From an uncultured Verrucomicrobia subdivision 3 bacterium (lineage in GTDB: Bacteria; Verrucomicrobiota; Verrucomicrobiia; Limisphaerales; UBA11358), in NCBI GenBank assembly GCA_903875465.1, contig CAIQWB010000029.1, positions 1 through 64,000 of the forward strand: a stretch of 64,000 nucleotides of DNA, given 5' to 3'. A model generated the notes under the pieces. It had not been told where the DNA came from, did no database searches, and worked only from the letters and a program-made list of their open reading frames with translations. Below, piece by piece: positions 7,981 to 16,858 of this stretch. How positions within the stretch are numbered: position 1 is the stretch's first letter; each line of letters begins with the position of its first letter. The translations under genes and the position numbers were made by a program.

Positions 7981-8820
7981 TTATTGGATCAGGCGGGTGG
8001 CATGATCCATCAACCAACAGGCGTCGGCGTTAAAGCCCGTCAACGGGGTGGGGTAGGGGGCGCTTTGATTGTGGATCGGCGGCTGCAGCAACGGTGGTGT
8101 GGTCCACTTTTTAAGCTGGGCGTGGCCATCGACAAAGGAGAAGCCGGCCGCGCCGTTATGGTATTGCGCGGGAAAATCGCAAATATCTGCGGTGGTGTTC
8201 GGATAGGTCAGCATGTCGGTGACAAAGAAGCCGTCGTTGAGGCTGTCCATCCGCTCATCCACGAATAGAAAAGTCATGGCTGGGCCGGGATTTTGGATGT
8301 CACTGAGGTGATAGTACACCCGGTATTCACCGGGCAACTGGCCGAGCCGGGTGTTGGAGAAACCGATGCCGTCGGGATGGCCCTGGCCATCCGCGCGACC
8401 GCCCACCCAGTTGAGCATGGAAATGCTGCGGACGCGTGGATAGGTGACGCCGTTGACTTGCACCGTGCTGGGGTCGGCCGGGCATTTAAAAAGGGCGGTG
8501 TTTTTGCCGCAGTAAGGCCAGAGCGGGCTTTGCATAATGTCCACGGTGGGGTCCCAGTTGCTGCGGTTGCCCGGGTGGTAATCCAACCAGCCCCCCATCC
8601 ACTGCCAGGGACCGCCTTTGGCACTGAGCAAGCGGCCATTGGCCTCCTCGGCATACATCCGCCAGGCGGTCATGAGCTGGCGGTTATTGCCCAAGCACTG
8701 AATCCCCTGGGCGCGGCCCTTGGCGCGCAAGAGGGCGGGCAGCAGCAGGGCGGCCAGGATCGCGAGGAGGGCGAGGACCACCAGCAATTCCACCAGCGTA
8801 AAGCCTGCCTGCCGTTTCAT
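7981..8820 (-). CDS. Prepilin-like protein with N-terminal methylation motif and H-X9-DG tail
   Basis: The 279-residue product has the type IV prepilin leader KRQAG^FTLVELL with Glu at +5, then a hydrophobic helix VVLALLAILAALLLPALLRAKGRAQ. Cleavage after Gly by a prepilin peptidase is expected. The C-terminal part has HNGAAGFSFVDGHAQLKKW, the H-X9-DG block abundant in Planctomycetota and Verrucomicrobiota pseudopilins, where genomes hold dozens of such genes. The role is probably in a type II secretion-like or pilus-like fibre on the cell surface; the ligand is unknown. It may work with the PilM-to-secretin locus at 34-40 kb, but that is only inference. ATG start at 8820. Confidence 0.85.
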   Translation of the reverse strand: MKRQAGFTLVELLVVLALLAILAALLLPALLRAKGRAQGIQCLGNNRQLMTAWRMYAEEANGRLLSAKGGPWQWMGGWLDYHPGNRSNWDPTVDIMQSPLWPYCGKNTALFKCPADPSTVQVNGVTYPRVRSISMLNWVGGRADGQGHPDGIGFSNTRLGQLPGEYRVYYHLSDIQNPGPAMTFLFVDERMDSLNDGFFVTDMLTYPNTTADICDFPAQYHNGAAGFSFVDGHAQLKKWTTPPLLQPPIHNQSAPYPTPLTGFNADACWLMDHATRLIQ

Positions 8821-8890
8821 GCGATGTGATTGGGCGGAATTGGTCGGGGAATGTCAAGCCGGGGTGTGCCAGCCTTGCATGACAAAGTTG

Positions 8891-9520
8891 CTATTTATTT
8901 TGCGCGGCTGACCAGCTGATCATCTGATCGAATTCCGAAAGCTGCCAAACCACAACAGGTGTTAACCGAGCGAAAGCAACTATCAAAAGCACAGCAAACA
9001 CGCAATGAACGACTCGCTGAGGTCCTTGCCGCATGCGAGAGTCCAAGAAAACTGTCGTGAGAACACCAGTTGCTCCGAGAGCGTAAAGATAAGGCAACCA
9101 CGCACGCGCAAGGATTAGCGCGTGCGTAAATTCAGAGGTATTTAATGAGTAACACCACAAAAACCAAACTAGGCAAACCAAGTTCCAAAGAAAAAAGAAG
9201 GTCAGCGCACAATATAAACTTGTAAGCAATGCCTGAACGAAAGCGCCCACCCATTCGTTATGTGACTTTGCCCAAAGCCTTACTTGCCAAGCAACGCCGA
9301 AGACGATTGTCCAGATTACAGCCACAGGAAATGCCAGCCAAGAATGTGGCAGCAATTGCGCACTGCCAATAATTCCTTGTAGATGGATATCTAAAAATCC
9401 CGGAAAACCAAAAGCTAGATCGCTGCTATTCATGCGATCGCCAACCTGTGGCAGGAAAACCACCGGCGCAGCAAGCCCGAAGTTAAAAAGCCATCGGCGA
9501 GTATGAGGGGCAATTTGCAT
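8891..9520 (-). CDS. Hypothetical multi-pass membrane protein
   Basis: No family was recognised. From the ATG at 9520 (a GTG at 9577 is possible) the protein has about 209 residues with four or five hydrophobic segments: LFNFGLAAPVVFL, LAFPVAVIWTIVFGVAW, LLTSLYCALTFFFLWNLVCLVWFLW, ILARAWLPYLYALGATGVL and CVFAVLLIVAFARLTPVVVW. Base composition is clearly lower in G+C than the surrounding genes, which suggests a gained gene or relaxed selection. It stands alone between the prepilin and the AraC regulator, transcribed leftward. Confidence 0.55.
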   Translation of the reverse strand: MQIAPHTRRWLFNFGLAAPVVFLPQVGDRMNSSDLAFGFPGFLDIHLQGIIGSAQLLPHSWLAFPVAVIWTIVFGVAWQVRLWAKSHNEWVGAFVQALLTSLYCALTFFFLWNLVCLVWFLWCYSLNTSEFTHALILARAWLPYLYALGATGVLTTVFLDSRMRQGPQRVVHCVFAVLLIVAFARLTPVVVWQLSEFDQMISWSAAQNK

Positions 9521-9775
9521 GGCGATGGGCCATGGTTTAAACCAGACCACTTGCCATGTCAAATTGCATTTATGCACGTATCAATTGGCATCATGCTAAT
9601 TTACCACGGTCCGGTCATACTTCCGGCATTCTCAACAGCAAATGCGGCACTCAAGCCAGGATAAGTGCTGCTGTTTCGCGCAGTGTTGTTGCGCCAAAAC
9701 GGTAAAATAACGCAATTTCAAAACCGCAAAATTAGTCAAGCGGCGGGTGGCGGTGTTTGCTAATTTTACGGGCAG

Positions 9776-11221
9776 ATGAGCGCGAGCCGCCCAAAGCACA
9801 AGACCACTTGGAATGATTATCAGGAGCGCATCCTGCGGGTGTTGAACCATATTCAAGAGCATCTGGATGCGGCGCTGGAGCTGGAGGAGCTGGCGCGGGT
9901 GGCTTGCTTTTCCAGTTTCCATTTTCATCGCGTTTTTGCGGCGATGACGGGCGAGACGATTGCGGAGCATGTGCGCCGGCTGCGGCTGGAGCGGGCAGCC
10001 CTGGCCTTGCGGTCGGGTGTGCAGCCGGTGATTCAGGTGGCACTGGAGGCGGGCTACGAGGCGCATGCGGGCTTCACGCGGGCATTCAAGTCCGCCTATG
10101 GCGTGGCGCCGGCGGTGTTTCGCCGGGGGCCGGAGCCAGCCGCCCAACCCGCCGCGCCCTCCGGTGTGCATTTTCGGCCGGGCGTGCCGGTGACCACCTT
10201 CAACACCCAGCACATTACCAATAAGTATATGAAAGTCCTTACCCGGAAAATCAAACCGCTCCGCGTGGCGTACTTGCGGCACGTCGGGCCCTACGAAAAC
10301 ACCCGGCAAACGTGGATGGATCTCACGGCCCGACTTTCGGCGGACCAGCAGGTGGGCGAGCGTTCCGTATTCATCGGCATCGGGCACGACGATCCCGCTG
10401 TGACGCCGGCGGCGGAGCTGCGCTACGATGCGTGCATTACGGTGGACGAAGCCTATGTGCCGCGGCCGCCGGTTGGCTGGCAGACGATTGTGGGCGGTGA
10501 TTACGCCGTGGTAAAAAACTGCCCGGTGGGGGAGATTAAGGATGCCTTCCAGTATTTGTTCGGCAAATGGCTTGCGGGAAGTTCGCGAGAGTTGCGGCCA
10601 GCGCCGAGCTATGTTGTGCTGGTGGATCCGCGAAACGTGGTTCCGCCCGCGCAACCGCGGGTGGATCTCCATGTGCCCTTGATGCCGAAACGGCCCGGCC
10701 CTAAAGCCGAGCCAATGTGCATCGAAGTGAAGACCCTTGAGCCGCAGCGAGTCGCCTACCGGCGATACACGGGGCCCTACCATGGAGCCTACCAGGTCTG
10801 GCAGGATTTTGCGGCCAAGCTGATGCCGGACGGGTTGCCGCGCAAGGATTCATGCTTCATCGGTGTGCCTTTGGATAATCCCAAGACCACGGCACCGGAG
10901 AAATTGCGTTATGACGCCTGCGTGACGGTGGGTGACCAGTATGTGCCCACCAAGCCTTTGCGGGTGCGAACGATAGCGGGGGGCGATTACGTGGTGGTGC
11001 GGAATTGCCCGATTCGGGAGATTGCCTCAGGCTATGAGAAGGTATTCAGCGCCTGGTTGCCGCACAGTGGCCGCACCGTGCGGAAGGCACCGTCTTTTTT
11101 GGTGGCGGCGAATGCCCAGGAGGGAATCGCGCCAACCTTTGGGATCACGGATATTTATGTACCCCTGGCGGTGGCCAGGAAGACACCGGTGGGGAAGCGG
11201 ACCGGGCGATCGAAGATTTGA
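9776..11221 (+). CDS. AraC-family regulator with two tandem GyrI-like effector domains
   Basis: A 481-residue protein. Residues about 15-115 form the AraC double helix-turn-helix (RILRVLNHIQEHLDAALELEELA, SSFHFHRVFAAMTGETI, then AGYEAHAGFTRAFKSAYGVAP). Two copies of a GyrI-like (SOUL-fold, small-molecule binding) domain follow, about 150-305 and 320-475. The copies align by eye: RVAYLRHVGPYENTRQTW with RVAYRRYTGPYHGAYQVW, FIGIGHDDPAVTPAAELRYDACITV with FIGVPLDNPKTTAPEKLRYDACVTV, and GGDYAVVKNCPVGEI with GGDYVVVRNCPIREI. Common relatives have one GyrI domain and about 290 residues. The protein probably senses amphipathic or antibiotic-like compounds, by analogy with Rob/SbmC. Its target is unknown; the nearest downstream element is tRNA-Val. 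Confidence 0.85.
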   Translation: MSASRPKHKTTWNDYQERILRVLNHIQEHLDAALELEELARVACFSSFHFHRVFAAMTGETIAEHVRRLRLERAALALRSGVQPVIQVALEAGYEAHAGFTRAFKSAYGVAPAVFRRGPEPAAQPAAPSGVHFRPGVPVTTFNTQHITNKYMKVLTRKIKPLRVAYLRHVGPYENTRQTWMDLTARLSADQQVGERSVFIGIGHDDPAVTPAAELRYDACITVDEAYVPRPPVGWQTIVGGDYAVVKNCPVGEIKDAFQYLFGKWLAGSSRELRPAPSYVVLVDPRNVVPPAQPRVDLHVPLMPKRPGPKAEPMCIEVKTLEPQRVAYRRYTGPYHGAYQVWQDFAAKLMPDGLPRKDSCFIGVPLDNPKTTAPEKLRYDACVTVGDQYVPTKPLRVRTIAGGDYVVVRNCPIREIASGYEKVFSAWLPHSGRTVRKAPSFLVAANAQEGIAPTFGITDIYVPLAVARKTPVGKRTGRSKI

Positions 11222-11263
11222 TGTTTGTCAAAGCCGGAAGGTTTGCTAAGCTGTGGACCGGTC

Positions 11264-11338
11264 GGGCGATTGGCGCAGTGGTAGCGCAGCTCCTTTACAC
11301 GGAGACGGTCGGGGGTTCGAATCCCTCATTGCCCACCA
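11264..11338 (+). tRNA. tRNA-Val (anticodon TAC)
   Basis: The cloverleaf is complete: acceptor GGGCGAT pairs with ATTGCCC (one G-T wobble), the D stem GCGC/GCGC encloses AGTGGTA, and the T arm is GGGGG TTCGAAT CCCTC. The anticodon loop TTTACAC places TAC at 11296-11298, reading valine codons GUA and GUG. The 3' CCA (11336-11338) is encoded. The pair at positions 27-43 of the anticodon stem is G-A, a mismatch. It lies 42 bp after the AraC gene on the same strand. Confidence 0.95.
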
Positions 11339-11348
11339 TCCGCTTTAT

Positions 11349-12512
11349 TTAACCCGGTTCACCCACGGCGATGAGCGTGCCATCACTGCGCAAGCGCATG
11401 CGCTGGCCGCGCCAGATGACGGTGTTGCTCAGGAAGGAATTGAACCACACGAGAAAATTCAGCAGGTCTTTGACGGGCACCAGCCAATGCGGAGAAATCA
11501 ATTTGCGATCCGGGGTAAACCGGCGCTGGAGGTCCCAGGCGATCAAAATCCGTCCCAGAATGCACCCGGCCGCCACGGCGGAAAACACATGGTGATGGTT
11601 GACCAGGCAATCCGTCATCAGCCAGAGCAGGGGCCAGAGGGTGGCATTGGCCAGGATGCTGAGGAAATAGGGCAGGGGCTGGCAGACCCGGATGGTGCGC
11701 GCCCAGCGGAGTTGATGATGCCAGACTTCCTGCCAGTTCATGGCGGCGTCCCAGCATTCCACCACGACGGAACCCAGCGCAATGCGATGGCCTTTGGCGG
11801 CGAGGCGGCGGCCGAGTTGATAATCATCGGCCAACACATCGGCGAGGGCGGTGAAACCGCCAATTTCCGCCAGCGCGGAGCGCCGGGTGAGCATGACCGC
11901 ACCCAAGGCAAAATCCGGGGGCTTGAGGGTGGTGGATTGCACCACCTGGCTCCAAAAATCGGCATTCACGGCGATGGTTTCCCAATGCATGGCGGGCGTC
12001 AAGGGATTGGCCAGCCGGTAGAAGCAATTCACCAAGCCAACCTCGGGATCATCCAAATGGGTGACGATTTGCTCCAAGAAATCCGACGGGACGCGGACAT
12101 CGGCATCGCTGGCCAGAATCAAGGCGTATTTCGCCAGGCGTTCCAACTGGATGAGGGTGGACACTTTGGCGTTCCGGCCCAAACTTTCGCCACAGATGAC
12201 CAATTTAGCATCCTGGCCGGGAAATTCCGCAAGTAACTGCTGCACCACGAGGCAGACGGGATCACCTGCGTCGGCCACCCCAAAAAGAATCTGGGTGTGA
12301 CCGCCATAGGTCTGGGCCAGCCAGCAACGCAAGGAATCCTTGGTGGTCTCATTACAGCCTTTCAACGGCTTGAGCAGGGTGATGGCCGGGGGGTTGACCG
12401 CCGGGCTTTGCTTTTGGTGGAGGGGAAACCGCAGCGCGGCCAGCCATTGCCACAGTACGAGAGCGAAACTGAGCAAGGCGAGCACCGCCAAGATGATGTT
12501 TAAATATAACAA
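11349..12512 (-). CDS. Ceramide glucosyltransferase-like GT (HpnI family)
   Basis: The 387-residue membrane glycosyltransferase has an N-terminal anchor (LNIILAVLALLSFALVLWQW), then GT21 blocks: ITLLKPLKG, the metal site LILASDADVRVP, the acid motif LADDYQLGRRLA, and the H-H-Q-L-R-W box (a (Q/R)xxRW motif) in VWHHQLRWARTIR. C-terminal hydrophobic segments (ILANATLWPLLWLMTDCL, HHVFSAVAAGCILGRIL) anchor the catalytic domain. Relatives are ceramide glucosyltransferases and HpnI, which adds N-acetylglucosamine to bacteriohopanetetrol. No hopanoid genes are in the window, so the lipid acceptor is not established. It starts 21 bp after the GH42 gene on the same strand, suggesting co-transcription. 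Confidence 0.82.
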   Translation of the reverse strand: MLYLNIILAVLALLSFALVLWQWLAALRFPLHQKQSPAVNPPAITLLKPLKGCNETTKDSLRCWLAQTYGGHTQILFGVADAGDPVCLVVQQLLAEFPGQDAKLVICGESLGRNAKVSTLIQLERLAKYALILASDADVRVPSDFLEQIVTHLDDPEVGLVNCFYRLANPLTPAMHWETIAVNADFWSQVVQSTTLKPPDFALGAVMLTRRSALAEIGGFTALADVLADDYQLGRRLAAKGHRIALGSVVVECWDAAMNWQEVWHHQLRWARTIRVCQPLPYFLSILANATLWPLLWLMTDCLVNHHHVFSAVAAGCILGRILIAWDLQRRFTPDRKLISPHWLVPVKDLLNFLVWFNSFLSNTVIWRGQRMRLRSDGTLIAVGEPG

Positions 12513-12533
12513 AGCAGCTAAACGTACCTAAAA

Positions 12534-14612
12534 TCAAGGATTCGCACCAGAAGTTTTGCCATCCGGGTGCTCGTCCAATACCAGGATGCCATGCGGTGGC
12601 AGGTCGTAATTGCCGGAGAAGGTATTGCCCGTAAGAAAGTCATGCATCGGCTTGTAAAACTGGATGCGCACCGGTGAATTTTGATGGTTGATCAGGAAAT
12701 AAACGCGGGTGCCGTCCTTTTGCCGCATGCTTACCTCAATGTTTTCCGGCACCTTTAACAGCGGCAAAATCCCGCAACTTTGCCGCAGCCAGAGCACCAA
12801 ATCGTTGTAAAAGTGCTGATGGCTCAGGGTGCCGATGTAAATAGCCTTGCCCAAGCCATAACTGTTGCTGGTCATGGCGGGTTTGCCCGCATAAAAATCT
12901 TTGGCGTAAGTCGCCAGCACCTGACATTCGCCGGGTTCAATCAGATCGACCCAAATTTTCGCCACATGCAAATGGCTGGTGGGAAAGGCTCCTTTGAAAA
13001 TGAGGTGATTTTCCTCGTTGGGAGCCAGCATGTCGAACTCCTGAACCTCCAGACCGAACAAATCGGTCAGGTAACCGGGATAACCGGTGGTGGGAGCCGT
13101 CTGGCTGGAATTCACGAGGCTGGTGTTGAAGGTGCCGACCAGGGTGCCGCCGTTTTGGACAAACAGTTTCAAGCGATCGGCCTCGCCGGCTGAGAGCAGG
13201 TGCAGCGAGGGGGCGACCACGAGTTTATAGGCAGAAAGATCATCCGTGGGCCGGGCAAAATCCACCGGGATATTGCGGTCATGGAAGGCGTTGTAAATCA
13301 TCTGAATGTGATCTCGCAGCCGGAAATGCTCGTTTGGTTGATGCGGCTGGGAGAGCGCCCATTCATTATCGTGCGAATAGAGCAGGCATACTTCGGCCAC
13401 CACGCGGGTGTCTTTCAAGGCTGGGGCGAGCAGCTTTAATTCCTCGCCAATCTGGCTGATTTCAGTGAAGATGCGATGACTGCCAGCCAGGTTGTGGGGC
13501 AGCACGGAGCCATGAAATTTCTCGGTGCCGATCCGGGGCTGGCGCCAGCGAAAATACAAGACGGCGTCGGCTCCCCGCGAAATGAGCTGGTAAGTAAATT
13601 TGCGCAGCACGCCCGGACGGATCAGGCCGTTGACCTCTTGAAAAGTGGTCTGGCCGGCTTTTTGTTCCAGCACCCAGAAACCGGAGTTGCCGCCTCCTGG
13701 CATGCGAATATCGGTCTTTTTGAGCGACCGCATCATGTCCAGATCGCAGGCGGTTTCGGAAAACTTCATTTTTACCGCCGCGGTACTGCTGCAACCGACG
13801 AAATCCATGGCCTCGGCCATGTCAAAGTGGTCAAAGCGGCCCACAAACGGCCGCAGATTGGTGGTGACTGGCACATTGGGGGTCAGTTCGTGCAAGACTT
13901 CCGCCTGCATGCGGGCAAAGGCCACGATGGTGTCGCTGGAAAACCGGTGCCAGTCGGACACCAGGGCGGGATTATGCTCGGTGGGAGCTTTCATGGGCAT
14001 GGGCACTTGATCCCAGTCGGTGACCAACTGGCCCCAATGGATCAAACCCAGCCGGTGGTTGAGCCGCTCAATGGTTTCATATTTGAGCTTCAACCAGTTG
14101 TGCCATTCCATCCGGGTGGATTCGTTGAAGGAGGATTCGGTGTAATGGCCGCCCAAGCCATTGTCGATCTGCCAGGCGAGCAATTGGGGATGGCGGGCCA
14201 CGGCTTCCGCCATCCGGGTGACGATTTGCTTGGCGGCGTTCCAATAGGCATCGGAATTCAGACAGGTGGCGCGGCGGGTGCCCGCCTGCAAGGTCGTGCC
14301 GTCCTCGGTCACCGGGAGGATGTCGGGAAAAAGCTGGCTGAGCCACAAGGGCGGAGCGGCGGTGGGGGTGCCCAGCACCACTTGAATGCCATGGCGCTGG
14401 AGAATGTTCATCACGCGGATGAGCCAGTCGAAGTTGTACTTGCCCGGGGAGGGTTCGCACAGGCCCCAGGTGAATTCGCCGATGCGCACGACGTTGAAGC
14501 CGGCCTTAACCATCAAGGCGGCGTCCATTTCCCACTGGGCCTCGGGTTCATCCGAAGTGCCTGCATAAGGGAAGACCCACTGTTCCGGATAGTAATCTAC
14601 GCCAAAATACAT
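12534..14612 (-). CDS. GH42 beta-galactosidase homologue lacking the acid/base Glu
   Basis: The 692-residue protein has the GH42 plan: a catalytic barrel (MYFGVDYYPEQW, VVRIGEFTWGLCEPSPGKYNF, LAWQIDN), a trimerisation-type domain from about 390 (VCLLYSHDNEWAL, VVAPSLHLLSAGEADRLK) and a small beta domain at the end (INHQNSPVRIQFY, LPPHGILVLD). The nucleophile is present as E316 in GFWVLEQKAG. The acid/base Glu normally follows WQxDN; here N151 is followed by G152 (codon GGC at 14157-14159), giving WQIDNGLGG. Either the enzyme uses another proton donor or it no longer hydrolyses ordinary galactosides. The frame is otherwise intact and all other blocks are kept, so simple decay is not evident. 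No signal peptide. Confidence 0.88.
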   Translation of the reverse strand: MYFGVDYYPEQWVFPYAGTSDEPEAQWEMDAALMVKAGFNVVRIGEFTWGLCEPSPGKYNFDWLIRVMNILQRHGIQVVLGTPTAAPPLWLSQLFPDILPVTEDGTTLQAGTRRATCLNSDAYWNAAKQIVTRMAEAVARHPQLLAWQIDNGLGGHYTESSFNESTRMEWHNWLKLKYETIERLNHRLGLIHWGQLVTDWDQVPMPMKAPTEHNPALVSDWHRFSSDTIVAFARMQAEVLHELTPNVPVTTNLRPFVGRFDHFDMAEAMDFVGCSSTAAVKMKFSETACDLDMMRSLKKTDIRMPGGGNSGFWVLEQKAGQTTFQEVNGLIRPGVLRKFTYQLISRGADAVLYFRWRQPRIGTEKFHGSVLPHNLAGSHRIFTEISQIGEELKLLAPALKDTRVVAEVCLLYSHDNEWALSQPHQPNEHFRLRDHIQMIYNAFHDRNIPVDFARPTDDLSAYKLVVAPSLHLLSAGEADRLKLFVQNGGTLVGTFNTSLVNSSQTAPTTGYPGYLTDLFGLEVQEFDMLAPNEENHLIFKGAFPTSHLHVAKIWVDLIEPGECQVLATYAKDFYAGKPAMTSNSYGLGKAIYIGTLSHQHFYNDLVLWLRQSCGILPLLKVPENIEVSMRQKDGTRVYFLINHQNSPVRIQFYKPMHDFLTGNTFSGNYDLPPHGILVLDEHPDGKTSGANP

Positions 14613-14999
14613 ATGGATGCCTTTCTGGAATTAATGCGACCTTAAGCCCAAACCGGAACGGGTGCAAGCAAAAGTAACCGCGCTGGAGCAACTATATTTT
14701 CACGGAGGCCAGAAGGGGGCACGACGGCTGGTTGGCCGGCTTTTGACCCGCTGTCCAAGGGTAAAAATCATGGCGCGCAGCGAAACTTCCCGGTTTGTCT
14801 ATCCATCAAATGTTTATTTGAAATTTTTTCGCGCCAACGTCAACCTCCCAAGCTGTTCCAGCTATACCCCCGGCAAGGCCTGGGTGGGCGGGACTATCAG
14901 TCCCCCGCGCATGAGCCGAGGGTGTGGCGTTGGTTCGCCCAAAGGCGATCCCGCAGGGGACGAACCGGCGGGTTGGTGGCAAACATTGGCACTATTAAT
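14613..14999. other. Intergenic region between divergent GH42 and glycosidase-like genes
   Basis: The 387 bp have no supportable gene. A short hairpin (GGGACT ATC AGTCCC, about 14891-14905) is followed by a foldable stretch near 14932-14965 whose outer arms GTTCG and CGAAC enclose CCC-GCA-GGG. This may be a leader structure of the gene starting at 15000 or a dispersed repeat. A short AT-rich patch near 14810-14830 could contain a promoter. Confidence 0.35.
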
Positions 15000-16730
15000 A
15001 TGGTCAGAAAACATCAATTTACCTTCATTGCGCTCGCCGGTTTGCTCCTGGCCGGCAGCGGCTGGCAAGCCACTGCGGCGGCAAACGAGGTGCCGGCGAG
15101 ATTCCTCCTGGACATGGTGCAGGATAATCCCGGTGAAACGCCGCAGGCCTCCGCGTTTCGCGATCCGCGCACCCTGGCTGACTGGGGATACAACGGCCAG
15201 GTGATTGAGGCGGTGGCGGATTCTTGCGAGACTTTTGATGCGGTGGCCCCGGGGGTTTTGGCCAAGGGAAGCAAGGAACGCCAGTGGATTGAGCAACACG
15301 CGCAGGCATTGGAGCATAAGGCGCAACAGGCCCATGCAGCGGGGATTCAGGCCTATGCGTGGTTTCAGTTTATCGTGCTGCCCAAGGTGCTGGTGGCGAA
15401 ATATAAAGCAGACCTTTGCGATGAGCAGGGGCACATTCAGCTGGAACGTCCGCTGACCCAAACCATCCTGCGGGCGCAGGTGGCCGAGGTGTTTGACCGC
15501 TGCCCGTCGCTGGATGGCCTGGTAGTGCGCACGGGGGAGGTTTATTTGCAAGACAGCCCCTTTCACGCCGCGAGTGGCAATGTGCGGGAAGGTAAAACAC
15601 AGGGCAGCACGGCAATCCAGCACGGTCCGGCCAGCCATATTGCCTTGCTCAACATCTTGCGCAAGGAGGCGTGTGTGAAACGGCACAAGCTGATCGTTTA
15701 CCGCACCTGGGACTTCGGTAATGGTTTTCACGTCAACCCGGCGTACTACCTCAAAGTGACCGAGGCCATTGCGCCGCATCCGAATTTGATTTTCTCGATC
15801 AAACCACAGGCCGGTGATTTTCTGCGGATGACGCCCTTCAATCCCACCTTGGGGATTGGCCGGCACCGGCAAATTGTGGAGGTGCAATGCCAGCGGGAGG
15901 CCTATGGGAAGGGAGCGCATCCTTATTACATTGGGGATGGGGTTATTAATGGCTGGGAGGAATATGCCACCCTCATGAAACCCGGCCAGCCGCATGGGTT
16001 GCGCGACCTGGTGACCAATACCAATTTCGCCGGGGTGTGGACTTGGTCGCGTGGCGGGGGCTGGGAAGGGCCCTATATCACGAACGAATTTTGGTGCACG
16101 CTCAATGCCTGGGTCGTGACGCAATGGGCGTTGCATCCAGAGCGGCGGGAGCCGGAGATTTTTGATGAGTACGCCCGGCGGAAGCTGGGGCTGAGCGGCG
16201 ATGATGCGTCCCGGTTTCGGGAATTAAACCTGCTCTCGGCGGCAGCGGTACTGCGCGGGCAGTGCAGTCTGGTCAAACCCGTGGAGCTTTGGTGGGCCCG
16301 GGATGATTTCCTGGGCGCGCCGGATTTGCGGATGTTTGCCACCCCCGAGCTGATCGCGGCGGCGCTGAGGGAGAAGGCGGAGGCGGTGACGATGTGGGGC
16401 AAGATTGAAACGCTCGCCCGGCAAATCCATTTTGCTGACCCGGACACCCAGGAATTTGTGGAAACCTCCGGTGCCTATGGCCGGATTAAATATGCGATTA
16501 TTGAACAGGCTTGGATCATCCTGTTCGCTGGGGCACAAGGTGAACGAACGGGGCAATTCGACCGGGTTAAATTATCGGCTGCCTTGGTCCGTTACGATGC
16601 TTTGTGGCAGGAATGGCGGACCTTAAAGGCCACGCATCCCGCCTGTGCAACCCTTTATAAGGACGTGGCTTTTGGGGACAAACCCGGGATGGGTGCGGCC
16701 GTGGAGCACTGGCGCAAGGCCAGCGAGTGA
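15000..16730 (+). CDS. Secreted glycosidase-like protein, alpha-glucuronidase-like barrel
   Basis: The ATG at 15000 is chosen because a signal peptide follows (MVRKHQFTFIALAGLLLAGSGWQATA-AANE). The 576-residue product has barrel-like features: YNGQVIEAVADSCETF, AGIQAYAWFQFIVLP, SLDGLVVRTGEVY, KLIVYRTWDFG, LIFSIKPQAGDF, RQIVEVQCQREAYG and FAGVWTWSRGGGWEGPY. The Glu in VRTGEVY and that in EVQCQREAYG are candidate catalytic residues. The general look is that of GH67-like or alpha-glucuronidase-related exported enzymes of Verrucomicrobiota, but no assigned family was recognised with confidence. Family-level function is therefore an inference. It ends before a pair of convergent terminators. Confidence 0.6.
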   Translation: MVRKHQFTFIALAGLLLAGSGWQATAAANEVPARFLLDMVQDNPGETPQASAFRDPRTLADWGYNGQVIEAVADSCETFDAVAPGVLAKGSKERQWIEQHAQALEHKAQQAHAAGIQAYAWFQFIVLPKVLVAKYKADLCDEQGHIQLERPLTQTILRAQVAEVFDRCPSLDGLVVRTGEVYLQDSPFHAASGNVREGKTQGSTAIQHGPASHIALLNILRKEACVKRHKLIVYRTWDFGNGFHVNPAYYLKVTEAIAPHPNLIFSIKPQAGDFLRMTPFNPTLGIGRHRQIVEVQCQREAYGKGAHPYYIGDGVINGWEEYATLMKPGQPHGLRDLVTNTNFAGVWTWSRGGGWEGPYITNEFWCTLNAWVVTQWALHPERREPEIFDEYARRKLGLSGDDASRFRELNLLSAAAVLRGQCSLVKPVELWWARDDFLGAPDLRMFATPELIAAALREKAEAVTMWGKIETLARQIHFADPDTQEFVETSGAYGRIKYAIIEQAWIILFAGAQGERTGQFDRVKLSAALVRYDALWQEWRTLKATHPACATLYKDVAFGDKPGMGAAVEHWRKASE

Positions 16731-16788
16731 AAATCCAACCCTTAGTTTTAGCAGGTTTTAGGCAGGATGGAGGCGCATCCGGGGCAGG

Positions 16789-16818
16789 AAAAATCGCCCG
16801 ACGCGAGGCATCGGGCGA
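16789..16818 (-). terminator. Intrinsic terminator for the leftward YHYH gene
   Basis: Read on minus, TCGCCCGA (16818-16811) pairs perfectly with TCGGGCGA (16801-16794) around a 9-nt loop and is followed by TTTTT (16793-16789). It begins 41 bp after the stop of the YHYH gene. Confidence 0.75.
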
Positions 16819-16824
16819 CGTGCT

Positions 16825-16849
16825 TGCCAGAAAATTTGCTGGCAGTTTT
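16825..16849 (+). terminator. Intrinsic terminator for the rightward glycosidase-like gene
   Basis: TGCCAG (16825-16830) and CTGGCA (16839-16844) form a 6-bp stem around AAAATTTG, followed by G and TTTT. It lies just short of the convergent YHYH gene and ends plus-strand transcription coming from the gene at 15000. Confidence 0.55.
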
Positions 16850-16858
16850 CCGGCCGGC

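Noticed and set aside
13476-14645. 389-codon open frame on plus opposite the GH42 gene
   Set aside because: Antisense of GH42 with no recognisable domain; high G+C keeps the opposite frame open.
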